From an uncultured Helcococcus sp. (GTDB taxonomy: Bacteria; Bacillota; Clostridia; Tissierellales; Peptoniphilaceae): 64,000 nt of DNA. The number at the start of each line of letters is the position of its first letter. Position 1 is the stretch's first letter. The translations under genes and the position numbers were made by a program. Under the pieces are notes generated by a model that saw only the letters and a program-made list of their open reading frames with translations, did no database searches and was not told the origin of the DNA. The DNA is taken from assembly GCA_937926545.1 (NCBI GenBank), contig CALAZW010000018.1, positions 1 through 64,000 of the forward strand, given 5' to 3'. Of this stretch, positions 16,551 to 25,355 are shown in pieces.

Positions 16551-16558
16551 CTTATCAC

Positions 16559-17107
16559 CTATAATAGTTTCGATGCCTTTAGAGGCTTATATACCGCTAC
16601 TGTAATCAAAGAATATATCGGTACGTGAATGGCCTGTTTAATCAAAGCCTTAGTAAATAAAACTGTAAATAAGGGTGCCTCTCCTCCTTGGGCAAATAAC
16701 TTAAATATTAAAACTCTAAAGATTGGCACCAAGGTAACAGTTGTAATAAACTGTCCAACTGCTATTGAGATTAAAACCTTCCATAGCTTAAATTCACCTT
16801 CATCCTTAAGAAGCTTCATCATTATGGCTGGTATGGCTCCAGTTAAAGCTGATGTCAAGGTAAATAAAGGGTTAAAGGGAAAAGGTGAAGGCCTTACAAT
16901 AAAGGCAACTACATCCGCTACTGTCCCTACTGCAAATCCCATTGGTGCTCCAAGAAATAATCCTGATAAAATAATTGGTAATCCTTTAAAACTTATGGTT
17001 GTTACCGGTGTTTGAATTCTAGCTGAGTGTACTGCCACGGTCAAGGCTACAAACAAAGCTCCGTAGACTAGTTTTTTTATTTTTTGATTGTTCTTTTCTA
17101 CTTCCAT
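16559..17107 (-). CDS. ECF transporter S component, probably folate-type
   Basis: This 182-residue membrane protein has about six hydrophobic segments. It begins with the ECF-type LVYGALFVALTVAVHS helix and shows ISFKGLPIILSGLFLGAPMG then VGTVADVVAFI, resembling the folate S-component family (FolT). S components bind a vitamin and dock with a shared EcfAA'T energising module, which is not in this window. Folate specificity is inferred from sequence resemblance only. It lies between ligA and pcrA with 8-9 base gaps, an odd place for a transporter. No riboswitch is visible. Confidence 0.72.
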   Translation of the reverse strand: MEVEKNNQKIKKLVYGALFVALTVAVHSARIQTPVTTISFKGLPIILSGLFLGAPMGFAVGTVADVVAFIVRPSPFPFNPLFTLTSALTGAIPAIMMKLLKDEGEFKLWKVLISIAVGQFITTVTLVPIFRVLIFKLFAQGGEAPLFTVLFTKALIKQAIHVPIYSLITVAVYKPLKASKLL

Positions 17108-17116
17108 ACCTACTCC

Positions 17117-19288
17117 TTATATTTTATTAATTGGTGCTACTGTTGAGTTTAATCTTTTAATCCCCTTTCCATCAAAGGCTATTAAAAGCTCATTTCCTGT
17201 AACTTGTACTACTGTTCCCCTACCAAATCTCTTATGGTCAACCTTGTCTCCTGCCTGGTAGTTTTCTTTTTCTTTCTTTTCTATAATTTCTTTTTTCTTT
17301 TTTATTTCTTTTCTATATTCACTTCTCTTAGCTTCAAAATAGGAAAAGTCAAAATCAAAGTCTTGGACTTCAGATTTTATACTATCATCCTTATACATGC
17401 CATCCATTTCTTCCAAGAATCTAGATTTAGTAGACATGCTAGTTCTGCCCCAAACCATTCTAGAAGAGGCTGAACTCATAAATAATTGTTTCTTAGCCCT
17501 GGTTATTGCTACATAGCACAGTCTTCTTTCTTCCTCCAAGCTTCCCTCTTCAACTGAGATTCTACTAGGGAAAAGTCCTTCTTCCATGCCTGTTAAAAAT
17601 ACTACATCATATTCCAATCCCTTGGAAGCATGAATTGTCATAAGGGATATTCCCTTGGCCTCATCAGTCTTATCCACATCACTTAAAAGACTTATATTTT
17701 GTAGGTATTCCACCAAACTAGCATCTTCATTGTTTTTCTCATAATCTGTAACTGCATTTATCAAGGACTCAATGTTTTCCATCCTGGTCCTATCTTCCAC
17801 AGCATTACTATCTATTAGGCTTTGTTTATAGCCTGATTTTTCATAAACTTCAGTTAAAAGATCCTCTATTAGATAGTCATCCATATGGGTTCTAAAGTCC
17901 ATAATTAAGTCTGCAAAGTCTCTTATTTTCTTTAAACTGCCCTTGGTAAAATGTTTTTCCAAGTCTTCATCATAGATTGAGTCAAACATATTGGAGTTTT
18001 TTTCCAAGGCATATCTTTCTAGCTTTTCCACTGACTTTAATCCTATACCCCTTTTAGGTGTATTAATAATTCTCTTTAAGGCCAGATCATCGTCCGGATT
18101 AACTATCACATTCAAGTAGGCTATCATATCCTTGACTTCTTTTCTGTCATAGAACTTAAGTCCACCTATTAGTCTGTGAGGTATTCCTTCTCTCATCAAT
18201 TGTTCTTCAAAGATTCTAGACTGGGAGTTGGTCCTATATAAGATGGCCATATCTTCAAAGGAATGACCTTCATTTTGCATTTGATAAATCCAGCTTACAA
18301 CTTCCTTGCCTTCATCATATTCATTGGCCAATTGTTTATATATTATCTCTGATCCCTTATTGTTTTCAGTCCACAATCTCTTGTCTTTTCTCTCAGTATT
18401 ATTTTTTATTAATTTATTGGCCGCATCTAAAATAGATTGACTAGACCTATAGTTTTGTTCTAAAAGTATAACCCTGGCATCCTTATAGTCTTTCTCAAAG
18501 TTTAAGATATTACTAATGTCAGCCCCCCTCCAACCATAAATAGATTGGTCTGCATCTCCTACTACACAAACATTTTTATGCATGGATGTGAAATATTGGA
18601 TAAGTCTGTATTGGGACTGGTTGGTATCTTGGTATTCATCTACAAATACATATCTAAAAACTGTAGCATAGTAGGACCTAACTTGTTCATCATTTTCTAA
18701 AAGTTCAATTGTCTTTAAGATTAGATCATCAAAGTCCAAAGCATTGTTTTCTTTTTTTGTTTTTTCATATATTTTATAAATCTCTCCTATTTGTTTCTCC
18801 CTAGGAAAGGCTGATTTTTCTATAACTTCAGTAGGGCTTACAAACCTATTTCTATAGTCAGATATTTGGGCTAAAACCCCCATAGGATTAAAGTTATCAT
18901 CTGAATAATTTAACTCTTTTAGGATATCCCTAATCAAGGTCTTTTGGTCTGCTGTATCATAGATGGTAAAGTTATTTTTATAGCCCAACCTATCTATGTT
19001 TCTCCTAAGTATTCTTGAGCAAATAGAGTGGAAGGTTCCCACCCACATATGGTCAACATTTTTATCTAATAGACTTCCTATTCTTTCCTTCATTTCCTCT
19101 GCCGCCTTATTGGTAAAGGTAAAGGCTAGAATATTATATTCACTAATATTTTTTTCTTCTATTAGATAGGCTATTTTAGATGTTAGAACCTTGGTCTTAC
19201 CTGAACCAGCTCCAGCCAATACCAGACTGGCTCCTTCAGTTGCTAAAACTGCCTCTTTTTGTTTATTATTAAGCGTATTTAAATCCAC
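17117..19288 (-). CDS. pcrA: ATP-dependent DNA helicase PcrA
   Basis: The 723-residue SF1A helicase is of full PcrA length. Motifs include the Q motif LNNKQKEAV, Walker A GAGSGKTKV (residues 27-35), motif II DEYQDTN near 225, motif III GDADQSIYGWRG, and motifs V-VI MTIHASKGLEYDVVF and EEERRLCYVAITRAK. The C-terminus carries the basic tail and the small DHKRFGRGTVV domain that in PcrA contacts RNA polymerase. It unwinds DNA in repair and removes blocked complexes. It is separate from the second, shorter UvrD-like helicase at 25356. Confidence 0.97.
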   Translation of the reverse strand: MDLNTLNNKQKEAVLATEGASLVLAGAGSGKTKVLTSKIAYLIEEKNISEYNILAFTFTNKAAEEMKERIGSLLDKNVDHMWVGTFHSICSRILRRNIDRLGYKNNFTIYDTADQKTLIRDILKELNYSDDNFNPMGVLAQISDYRNRFVSPTEVIEKSAFPREKQIGEIYKIYEKTKKENNALDFDDLILKTIELLENDEQVRSYYATVFRYVFVDEYQDTNQSQYRLIQYFTSMHKNVCVVGDADQSIYGWRGADISNILNFEKDYKDARVILLEQNYRSSQSILDAANKLIKNNTERKDKRLWTENNKGSEIIYKQLANEYDEGKEVVSWIYQMQNEGHSFEDMAILYRTNSQSRIFEEQLMREGIPHRLIGGLKFYDRKEVKDMIAYLNVIVNPDDDLALKRIINTPKRGIGLKSVEKLERYALEKNSNMFDSIYDEDLEKHFTKGSLKKIRDFADLIMDFRTHMDDYLIEDLLTEVYEKSGYKQSLIDSNAVEDRTRMENIESLINAVTDYEKNNEDASLVEYLQNISLLSDVDKTDEAKGISLMTIHASKGLEYDVVFLTGMEEGLFPSRISVEEGSLEEERRLCYVAITRAKKQLFMSSASSRMVWGRTSMSTKSRFLEEMDGMYKDDSIKSEVQDFDFDFSYFEAKRSEYRKEIKKKKEIIEKKEKENYQAGDKVDHKRFGRGTVVQVTGNELLIAFDGKGIKRLNSTVAPINKI

Positions 19289-19298
19289 ATTATCTCCT

Positions 19299-20318
19299 TT
19301 AGTTCTTTTCTAAACCCAGGTTAGGATAGACATCCAAATACAAGTCATCTGCCCCATATTTTAAATAGTTGTAGTAGCCTGCAGAACCTATCATGGCTGC
19401 ATTGTCTGTACATAGTTCTATGCTAGGAAAATACATTTTTATCCCCATGACCTCTGCCCTGGCACCAAGTTTTTCTCTCAAGGGTTTATTGGCTGCTACC
19501 CCTCCTGATAAAACTATCTTTTTGCTGTCTTTTTCCTCGGCCAATCTCATGGTTTTTTCCACCAAGACATCTAAAACAGCTTCTTGGAAACTAGCCGCCA
19601 CATCTTCGACAACTATATCCCTTCCTGCCATCTTTTCTGTATTTAAGTAGTTTAAAACAGAGGTTTTAAGTCCACTGAAACTAAAATCATAAGTAGTCTT
19701 GTCTATAAAGGCTCTTGGGAAGTTTATTGCGTGGGGATTTCCCTTTTCTGCTGCTTTTTGAATGGCTGGGCCTCCTGGATAACCTAGACCCAAAGATCTG
19801 GATATCTTATCAAAAGATTCTCCTGCTGCATCATCTCTAGTTCTTCCTATGACCTCATAGTCTGTATAGTCCTTCACATCTACTAGGTAGGTGTGGCCAC
19901 CAGAAACAACTAGGGATATAAAAGGTGGTTCTAAGCTTTTATCTTCCAAGTAGTTAGCACATATATGGCCCTCCATATGGTTTACACCTATCAAGGGTAT
20001 ATCTAGGGCTAGACTCATGGCCTTGGCAGCACTAATTCCAACCAATAGGGCTCCTATTAGTCCAGGTCCCTTTGTAACTGATATAAGGTCTATGTCGTCA
20101 TAGCCTAGGCCTGATTCCTTAACAGCAGAGTCTATAACATAGTTTATTGCTTCTAAATGTTCTCTTGATGCTATTTCCGGTACTACTCCCCCATACTTTC
20201 TATGGGTTTGTATTTGTGTAAATACCTCATTAGCTAATATTTCTCTTCCATTTTTAATTATGGCAACTGAAGTTTCATCGCAAGACGATTCTATTGCCAA
20301 GGTAATTATCTCTTTCAT
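19299..20318 (-). CDS. tsaD: tRNA N6-adenosine threonylcarbamoyltransferase TsaD
   Basis: The 339-residue product is a full-length Kae1/TsaD. LAIESSCDETSVAII opens the ASKHA fold, the metal-binding HMEGH lies near residue 112, and VSGGHTYLV and SGGVAANKPLR are intact. It transfers threonylcarbamoyl to A37 of tRNAs reading ANN codons, with TsaB and TsaE. It follows rimI by one base and precedes pcrA by ten, so the t6A genes share one transcript. Confidence 0.98.
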   Translation of the reverse strand: MKEIITLAIESSCDETSVAIIKNGREILANEVFTQIQTHRKYGGVVPEIASREHLEAINYVIDSAVKESGLGYDDIDLISVTKGPGLIGALLVGISAAKAMSLALDIPLIGVNHMEGHICANYLEDKSLEPPFISLVVSGGHTYLVDVKDYTDYEVIGRTRDDAAGESFDKISRSLGLGYPGGPAIQKAAEKGNPHAINFPRAFIDKTTYDFSFSGLKTSVLNYLNTEKMAGRDIVVEDVAASFQEAVLDVLVEKTMRLAEEKDSKKIVLSGGVAANKPLREKLGARAEVMGIKMYFPSIELCTDNAAMIGSAGYYNYLKYGADDLYLDVYPNLGLEKN

Positions 20319-20319
20319 A

Positions 20320-20763
20320 TTATTCCCCTATTTCTTTCTCCATTATTATTGCATCTATATTTCTGCCATAATAGTTTTTTCTTCTATCTATCATTTTAAA
20401 TCCAAACTTTCCATATAGGCCCAGGGCCTCTCTATTATTATACCTTACCTCTAGGAGGATTTTTTCCACCTTATCTTTTTTTAGTTCTTCCATTAGAAAG
20501 CTCATGAAAATAGAGGCCTTGCCACTGCCCCTATATTTTTTTGCTATAGCTATATTATTTAAATTAGCCTCTCCTAAGATACTGGATATACAACAATAGC
20601 CTAGTAACTTATCATCCTCTTCCATTATATAATAAGAAGAAAAGGGCGACTTATAATCTAACTCAAACATTTTAAAAGACCAGGGATTTTCAAAGGTTTC
20701 TTTTTCCAAGTTATATATTCTGCTTAAATCTTCTTCCTTGGCCCTTACTATTCTACTTGTCAT
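20320..20763 (-). CDS. rimI: Ribosomal-protein-alanine N-acetyltransferase RimI
   Basis: The 147-residue GNAT acetyltransferase has the acetyl-CoA loop KYRGSGKASIFMSFLM near residues 77-92 and the family ending LLEVRYNNREALGLYGKFGFKMIDRRKNYY. RimI members acetylate the N-terminus of ribosomal protein S18 and often sit between tsaB and tsaD, as here. Its start overlaps the 3' end of tsaB by 11 bases. Confidence 0.93.
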   Translation of the reverse strand: MTSRIVRAKEEDLSRIYNLEKETFENPWSFKMFELDYKSPFSSYYIMEEDDKLLGYCCISSILGEANLNNIAIAKKYRGSGKASIFMSFLMEELKKDKVEKILLEVRYNNREALGLYGKFGFKMIDRRKNYYGRNIDAIIMEKEIGE

Positions 20764-21451
20764 GTTTTTTATTATAGTCTAACTCTGCCTGGGACTTTCT
20801 CAAGTAATTTGGACTTAAATCATAGTAACTATCTTCAAGTCCCTCTTCCAACATATTTTTAGCTATGATGGAGATATTTCTAGATATACAGTTATTAAGT
20901 CCTGCATGGCTCACCTTAACCTTGTCATATTTACTATATATATCTTCCAATAGGTGACTTGCCTCTCCCACAAGAATTATTTCTTCTTCCTTATGGTCTT
21001 CTAAAAACTTTTCAAAGCCACTGTAATTTATCATACTGTCTTCTATAATGTTTTCTAGTTTGCCATCCTTCCACTTATAAAGACCGGTAAATAATCTTTT
21101 TCCTCTAGCATCTATAACTGGCATTATTAGGCTATCGCTCATTATTCCAAAAGCTAGGGCTTCCAGGCTGGAAACTCCAACTATTTTTTTATCAAGCATT
21201 TGTGCCAGGGTTTTAGTCGCTGTCATCCCTATTCTAAGTCCGGTAAAAGATCCTGGTCCCTTGGCTATGGCGAAGGCATCAATCTCCTTCATGGTCAAGC
21301 CTAGTTTCTTTAATAAGTCTTCTGTCATTGGCAAAAGGCTTTCAGAATGTGTTTTTTCTTGGTTTACACTATAATCACCTAATATTTTTTCATCTTCTAA
21401 AATGGCCACATTAGATATCATAGTTGATGTGTCTATTGCTAAAATTCTCAT
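20753..21451 (-). CDS. tsaB: tRNA threonylcarbamoyladenosine biosynthesis protein TsaB
   Basis: The 232-residue TsaD paralogue starts MRILAIDTSTMISNVAIL and carries the GPGSFTGLRIGMTATKTLA segment near residue 67 that defines TsaB. It lacks the metal-binding histidines and serves as a structural partner of TsaD in t6A synthesis. It overlaps tsaE upstream by four bases and rimI downstream by eleven, consistent with translational coupling. Confidence 0.97.
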   Translation of the reverse strand: MRILAIDTSTMISNVAILEDEKILGDYSVNQEKTHSESLLPMTEDLLKKLGLTMKEIDAFAIAKGPGSFTGLRIGMTATKTLAQMLDKKIVGVSSLEALAFGIMSDSLIMPVIDARGKRLFTGLYKWKDGKLENIIEDSMINYSGFEKFLEDHKEEEIILVGEASHLLEDIYSKYDKVKVSHAGLNNCISRNISIIAKNMLEEGLEDSYYDLSPNYLRKSQAELDYNKKHDK

Positions 21452-21897
21452 TCTAACTCCTTTATTATCTCTTTTGCTCTTTCATTATCTTCAATAATCT
21501 CTATTCTTCTACCATTGTCTTGGTCTATAGTTATATTTATCTTAATCATATCTTCTGGTAGATATCCCTCTCCCTTGATTGCCCACTCTATAAAGCTAAT
21601 TCCTTCAGGGTAGAAATATGATTCATAGTCTAGTTGTTCCAATTCCTCAGGGTTTTCCAGTCTATATAGGTCCAAATGATAGATGGTTTCTCTTCCATCA
21701 TATATGTTTACCAGGGCAAATGTAGGAGACGTTATATAATCTTTAACTCCCAATTCCCTGCCTACAAATTGTACAAAGGTGGTTTTTCCTGCTCCCAAAT
21801 CACCTACTAAGGAAAAAACATCTCCATATTCTATTAGGCCTGCAAATTTCACTGCAAAGTCTTCAAATTCTTTTAAGTTTTTTATTGAAATATTCAT
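21448..21897 (-). CDS. tsaE: tRNA threonylcarbamoyladenosine biosynthesis ATPase TsaE
   Basis: This 149-residue P-loop ATPase has Walker A GDLGAGKTTFVQ near residue 33, then TSPTFALVNIY and HLDLYRLENPEELEQL, the TsaE hallmarks. It drives turnover of the TsaB-TsaD complex. It is the first gene of a twelve-gene operon reaching to 10361 in which no gap exceeds 12 bases. Confidence 0.97.
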   Translation of the reverse strand: MNISIKNLKEFEDFAVKFAGLIEYGDVFSLVGDLGAGKTTFVQFVGRELGVKDYITSPTFALVNIYDGRETIYHLDLYRLENPEELEQLDYESYFYPEGISFIEWAIKGEGYLPEDMIKINITIDQDNGRRIEIIEDNERAKEIIKELE

Positions 21898-21915
21898 GTC
21901 TCACCTCATCAAATT

Positions 21916-21944
21916 ATTATAACATAGTATATTATTATTATAAA
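21916..21944 (-). promoter_or_regulatory. Probable promoter of the tsaE operon
   Basis: On the minus strand there is an extended -10 (TG-T-TATAAT, hexamer at 21916-21921) and a weak TTTATA at -35 with a 17-base spacer. The start would be about 10 bases upstream of the tsaE ATG, giving a very short leader. Confidence 0.45.
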
Positions 21945-21965
21945 AAAATCTAGAGTCTTTTTAAA

Positions 21966-21992
21966 CTATAAAAAGCCCATAAATGGGCTTTT
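21966..21992 (-). terminator. Terminator of the surface-protein gene
   Basis: AAAAGCCCA and TGGGCTTTT form a 9-bp stem with a TTTA loop (21971-21992). On the minus strand TTATAG follows. It lies immediately after the stop at 21998. Confidence 0.8.
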
Positions 21993-21997
21993 ACAGC

Positions 21998-24889
21998 TTA
22001 TTTACTTCTTCTTTTAGTAGAAGCTAAAACAAATGTTGATATTGTTAAGGACACTATATAGTTTAATATGCTCTTGTCTCCAGTTTTAGGAGTTGTCATT
22101 CCTTGTGATTTACCCTGGCTGGTATTTATACTGCCTTGGGATCCTGCCCCCCCCGGTGGCGGTGGTGGCCCTTTGGGATCTTCTTTTTTAGGGGGATCTT
22201 TTTTCTTTCCTGGGACATTTTCTATATCGGACATCTTCTTGTTTACAATGGTTACTTCTTGCTTGTCCTCTAGAGCTATTTCCTTGGGCATCTCCTCCAT
22301 AACATAGCCTGGAAGACTTTCTTTTTCTTCTATCTTATAACTGCCCTTATCCAGTCTTAAAACTACTATCTCGCCTTCTTCATTGGTAACCAGGCCTTCT
22401 ATCTCTCCATACTGATCACTTATATATAGGTCCTTGTCCTCTTCATAGGTAAAGAGAAGAACCTTGTCATTTTCATCTAGGATATTAAACTTTACTCCCT
22501 TTAATCTTTCTTTTTCCTTGTTCTCCTTTATGATTTTAAGAAAGGTTGATTCATTTAAGAATTCTTTTTCAACCACTTCCTTGTCTACACTTACTTCGTG
22601 TTCCCTAGGATCTAACCTATATCTTTTATCCACCTTTAGTTCCTGGTAAAAATATTTCCCATAGGGTAGTTCAACGCTTATCTGTCCAGCGTCATCGGTA
22701 GCATAAATACCAAGCTCTGTCTTATCTTCATCTAGGATTCTTATCTCCACATCCTTTATGGGTTCATAGGTATAGGCATCTTTTTTATTGATTATTAGTT
22801 TACCAAATTTATTTATCCTATCATTTCTTATGATAACTGGGTTTACCATGTCCTTTTCAGCCACTATTATCTCCACCCTACCTATATTTTCATAGTATTC
22901 ATTGGGTGATTTTTCAACCAAATAAAACTTACCAGTCTCCAGGGTCTCCAATACTATTTCACCATTTTTATCTGTTTTTAATTCCTCTTGCCCTTCTTCG
23001 TCTCTAGTATATATAGCCTTGGTCTTCTTAAACTTTAGTTTTTCTCCCTCAGCAGTTTCCAGGTTAAAGACAACATCTTTTAATGGTTGATTAGTCTTTT
23101 CATCAAGTTTAATTATCTTGGTCTTTATAGTTTCATTTACCAGGTAAAGTTCATTTTCCTTATCACTTTTTACAATAAGCTCCTGGTCATCCACCTTTAT
23201 ATATCCATCAACAGCTTCCAGCTCTTGTAATATATATTTTTTGCCGACTTCTAACCCTCTTAATTCATGAGGTTTTTGATCACTTATCCAATCCTTAACC
23301 ACCTCTTTACCAGTTGAGTCAACTAATCTTAACTTGGCCCCTGATAAAATATTTCCCTTGTCATCAGTCTTTGTGATTCTAAAGCTGGTTTTCTTATTGG
23401 CTATAACCTGTTCATATATCTTTTCATTTCCCTTTGTTTCTACAAAGCTTGGCTCATCAAGACGAACCTTAATGTTTTCAATTGGATAGTAGCCCTTGGG
23501 ACTTATTTCTTCCTTTATTGTATAAACAATATTATTTAGCTTTTTACTCGTTATGGCTATCCCATTCTTGTCCGTCTTTACAGTTTCAATAAGTTCTCCC
23601 TTTGAATTATATATGCCAAAGGATACATCAGCCAATACCTCATTGGTTTCCAAGTCCTTTTTCACTATCCTAAGTTTCTTAGGACCTTCAGGCGGAACGA
23701 TTTCTCCTTCCTTCTTGGTGTTTTCAATTTGCATCTCAACATTCTTACTAGCTTCACTTATTTCAAAAGAATAAGTATTAGGATTATCTTCATAAATTGC
23801 CGGACTATCAATTTCCTTTAGATAATAGAAACCAAAATCTAACTTTTTACTTGTGGCCAGTCCCTGGCTATTAGTTGTTATAGTTTCCATCAACATTTGG
23901 TCTTCTTGCCTATAGATACCAAACTTAACCTTGGCTATGGGGCCCTTACTTACTGAATCAATCTTTCTAATTGATACTTGTCCATTGGCATACTTATTAA
24001 CTATATTAATAGTTTCTACAGAATCCTTATCAATTACAAATTCAAAGCTTTCCAAGGGAATAAAGCCTTCCTGGTAAACTTCTTCTATTATATATTTACC
24101 ATAAGGTAGCTTTGATGACTTGGCCTCGCCTCTAGTATTTGTTATTAAACTTTCTACAAAAACACCATTCTCATCATAGAGATTAAAAATCATTCCAGAT
24201 AAAGACTTTCCATTTTCATCTTTTTTAATTATTTTAATAATTTTAGTTTCTATTTCAACCTCAATATCTACGTCAATTTCTCCGTTTAATACCACACCTT
24301 TTTCTTCAATTTCCACCTCTTCAACACCTATATATTCTTTTATTCCTTCTTCAAATTTATAGTAAACATAGTATGTTCCATCATCAAATTTAGATGTTTC
24401 AATTAAACCGTTTTGTGTATATAATTCTTCTAATATATTATTATCTTCATCAACTATAATCGCTTCAAATTCTTTAACAGTTTTACCATTAGATTTTAAT
24501 CTAATTTCAAAATTAATCATTCCAAAATTTTCTTCTATAGGTGATAGTATAATCTCAGATTCCTCTTCAAGAAACATAATTTTTTTTAGATAATCATATT
24601 CACTTAAACCTGGTATCTCTTTTATTTTTACATAAATAACATCTTCATATGTTTCCCCTAATACTACTCCATATTCGTCTGTAACAAGGTCAGAAGAATC
24701 ACTCATATCCAGATTACTAGATACACTTATAACCGCATCCGATATAGGTTCTCCCAATTCTGTCTCACACATTATTTTATATCTATAAATTGTTATCTCT
24801 TCCGCCCTTATTTCTCTACTCTCAAAACTACTTACCATTAACAATACGCCAATAAAAACTAATATAAATATACGTTTACTTTTTTTCAT
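21998..24889 (-). CDS. SpaA/Cna-B repeat surface protein with TPKTG sorting tail
   Basis: The 963-residue protein has a signal peptide (MKKSKRIFILVFIGVLLMV, cleavage plausible after IRA near residue 29). About seven to nine SpaA/Cna-B-like beta-sandwich repeats of 80-100 residues follow; most of residues 210-890 show the pattern Lys in strand A, a central Glu (IEEVY, LKEID, IKEEI, LQELE) and a closing Asn (IVNK, IANK, LVNE), as in self-forming isopeptide bonds. A proline/glycine spacer follows, then TPKTGD, a hydrophobic segment and KRRSK. That is an LPXTG-type wall anchor with Thr for Leu. Function is probably adhesion or structural; no pilus or sortase genes are adjacent. Confidence 0.85.
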   Translation of the reverse strand: MKKSKRIFILVFIGVLLMVSSFESREIRAEEITIYRYKIMCETELGEPISDAVISVSSNLDMSDSSDLVTDEYGVVLGETYEDVIYVKIKEIPGLSEYDYLKKIMFLEEESEIILSPIEENFGMINFEIRLKSNGKTVKEFEAIIVDEDNNILEELYTQNGLIETSKFDDGTYYVYYKFEEGIKEYIGVEEVEIEEKGVVLNGEIDVDIEVEIETKIIKIIKKDENGKSLSGMIFNLYDENGVFVESLITNTRGEAKSSKLPYGKYIIEEVYQEGFIPLESFEFVIDKDSVETINIVNKYANGQVSIRKIDSVSKGPIAKVKFGIYRQEDQMLMETITTNSQGLATSKKLDFGFYYLKEIDSPAIYEDNPNTYSFEISEASKNVEMQIENTKKEGEIVPPEGPKKLRIVKKDLETNEVLADVSFGIYNSKGELIETVKTDKNGIAITSKKLNNIVYTIKEEISPKGYYPIENIKVRLDEPSFVETKGNEKIYEQVIANKKTSFRITKTDDKGNILSGAKLRLVDSTGKEVVKDWISDQKPHELRGLEVGKKYILQELEAVDGYIKVDDQELIVKSDKENELYLVNETIKTKIIKLDEKTNQPLKDVVFNLETAEGEKLKFKKTKAIYTRDEEGQEELKTDKNGEIVLETLETGKFYLVEKSPNEYYENIGRVEIIVAEKDMVNPVIIRNDRINKFGKLIINKKDAYTYEPIKDVEIRILDEDKTELGIYATDDAGQISVELPYGKYFYQELKVDKRYRLDPREHEVSVDKEVVEKEFLNESTFLKIIKENKEKERLKGVKFNILDENDKVLLFTYEEDKDLYISDQYGEIEGLVTNEEGEIVVLRLDKGSYKIEEKESLPGYVMEEMPKEIALEDKQEVTIVNKKMSDIENVPGKKKDPPKKEDPKGPPPPPGGAGSQGSINTSQGKSQGMTTPKTGDKSILNYIVSLTISTFVLASTKRRSK

Positions 24890-24921
24890 TCTTCCTCCAA
24901 TAAAAAAAAGACCATATAGTC

Positions 24922-25167
24922 TTAGGTTAGGTTTTTTATTATTCTAATGTCTTCATTAATAAATTTATTAATAGTTGAGTTATATTTGTCCTCAACTCTA
25001 ACTAAATAATAGTTTGCATACTCGCCTATAACTTTTACAACTAGTTTGGTATTGTCCCTTTCTACCACATAAAAATTATATAGTTTCAAGTGAACTCCAT
25101 TTCCATCCCTGTGATAATAGACAGGATTAGTTATATGGTGACGATCTTTCTTCCTAAAATAAGACAA
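24922..25167 (-). CDS. Uncharacterised 81-residue protein
   Basis: I do not recognise this gene. The product is an 81-residue, basic, tyrosine-rich protein (MSYFRKKDRHHITNPVYYHR at the start) with no signal peptide or membrane segment; alternating residues suggest beta strands. The start is TTG at 25167, chosen because AGGAG lies 7 bases upstream, no in-frame Met follows, and a stop codon lies just upstream. A near-consensus promoter lies about 135 bases upstream, and the surface-protein gene begins 32 bases downstream, so the two may share a transcript. Confidence 0.6.
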   Translation of the reverse strand: MSYFRKKDRHHITNPVYYHRDGNGVHLKLYNFYVVERDNTKLVVKVIGEYANYYLVRVEDKYNSTINKFINEDIRIIKNLT

Positions 25168-25304
25168 AGAAATCTCCTTTCACACGTACGCATTCTTATG
25201 CCTACTGACACCTGCACTATCCGCCAGACATGCCAAATAAATGTTTTGAAAATTGAACGAAATGTTCATAGAAGGATATCTTAGATTGAATTGATATCAA
25301 CATT

Positions 25305-25333
25305 AATATATCATTGTATACATGATTAGTCAA
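25305..25333 (-). promoter_or_regulatory. Promoter for the 81-residue protein (and perhaps the surface protein)
   Basis: TTGACT (25328-25333, minus strand), 17-base spacer, TATATT (25305-25310). The spacer contains an imperfect palindrome ATCAT-N7-ATGAT (25310-25326), a possible operator. The resulting leader is about 130 bases. Confidence 0.65.
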
Positions 25334-25355
25334 TTTCAATAAGTTAGGTGGTAAT

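Noticed and set aside
25254..25268. Possible SOS (LexA) box upstream of the second helicase
   Set aside because: GAAC and GTTC are separated by five bases; the Gram-positive LexA site has four. Kept only as a generic palindrome.
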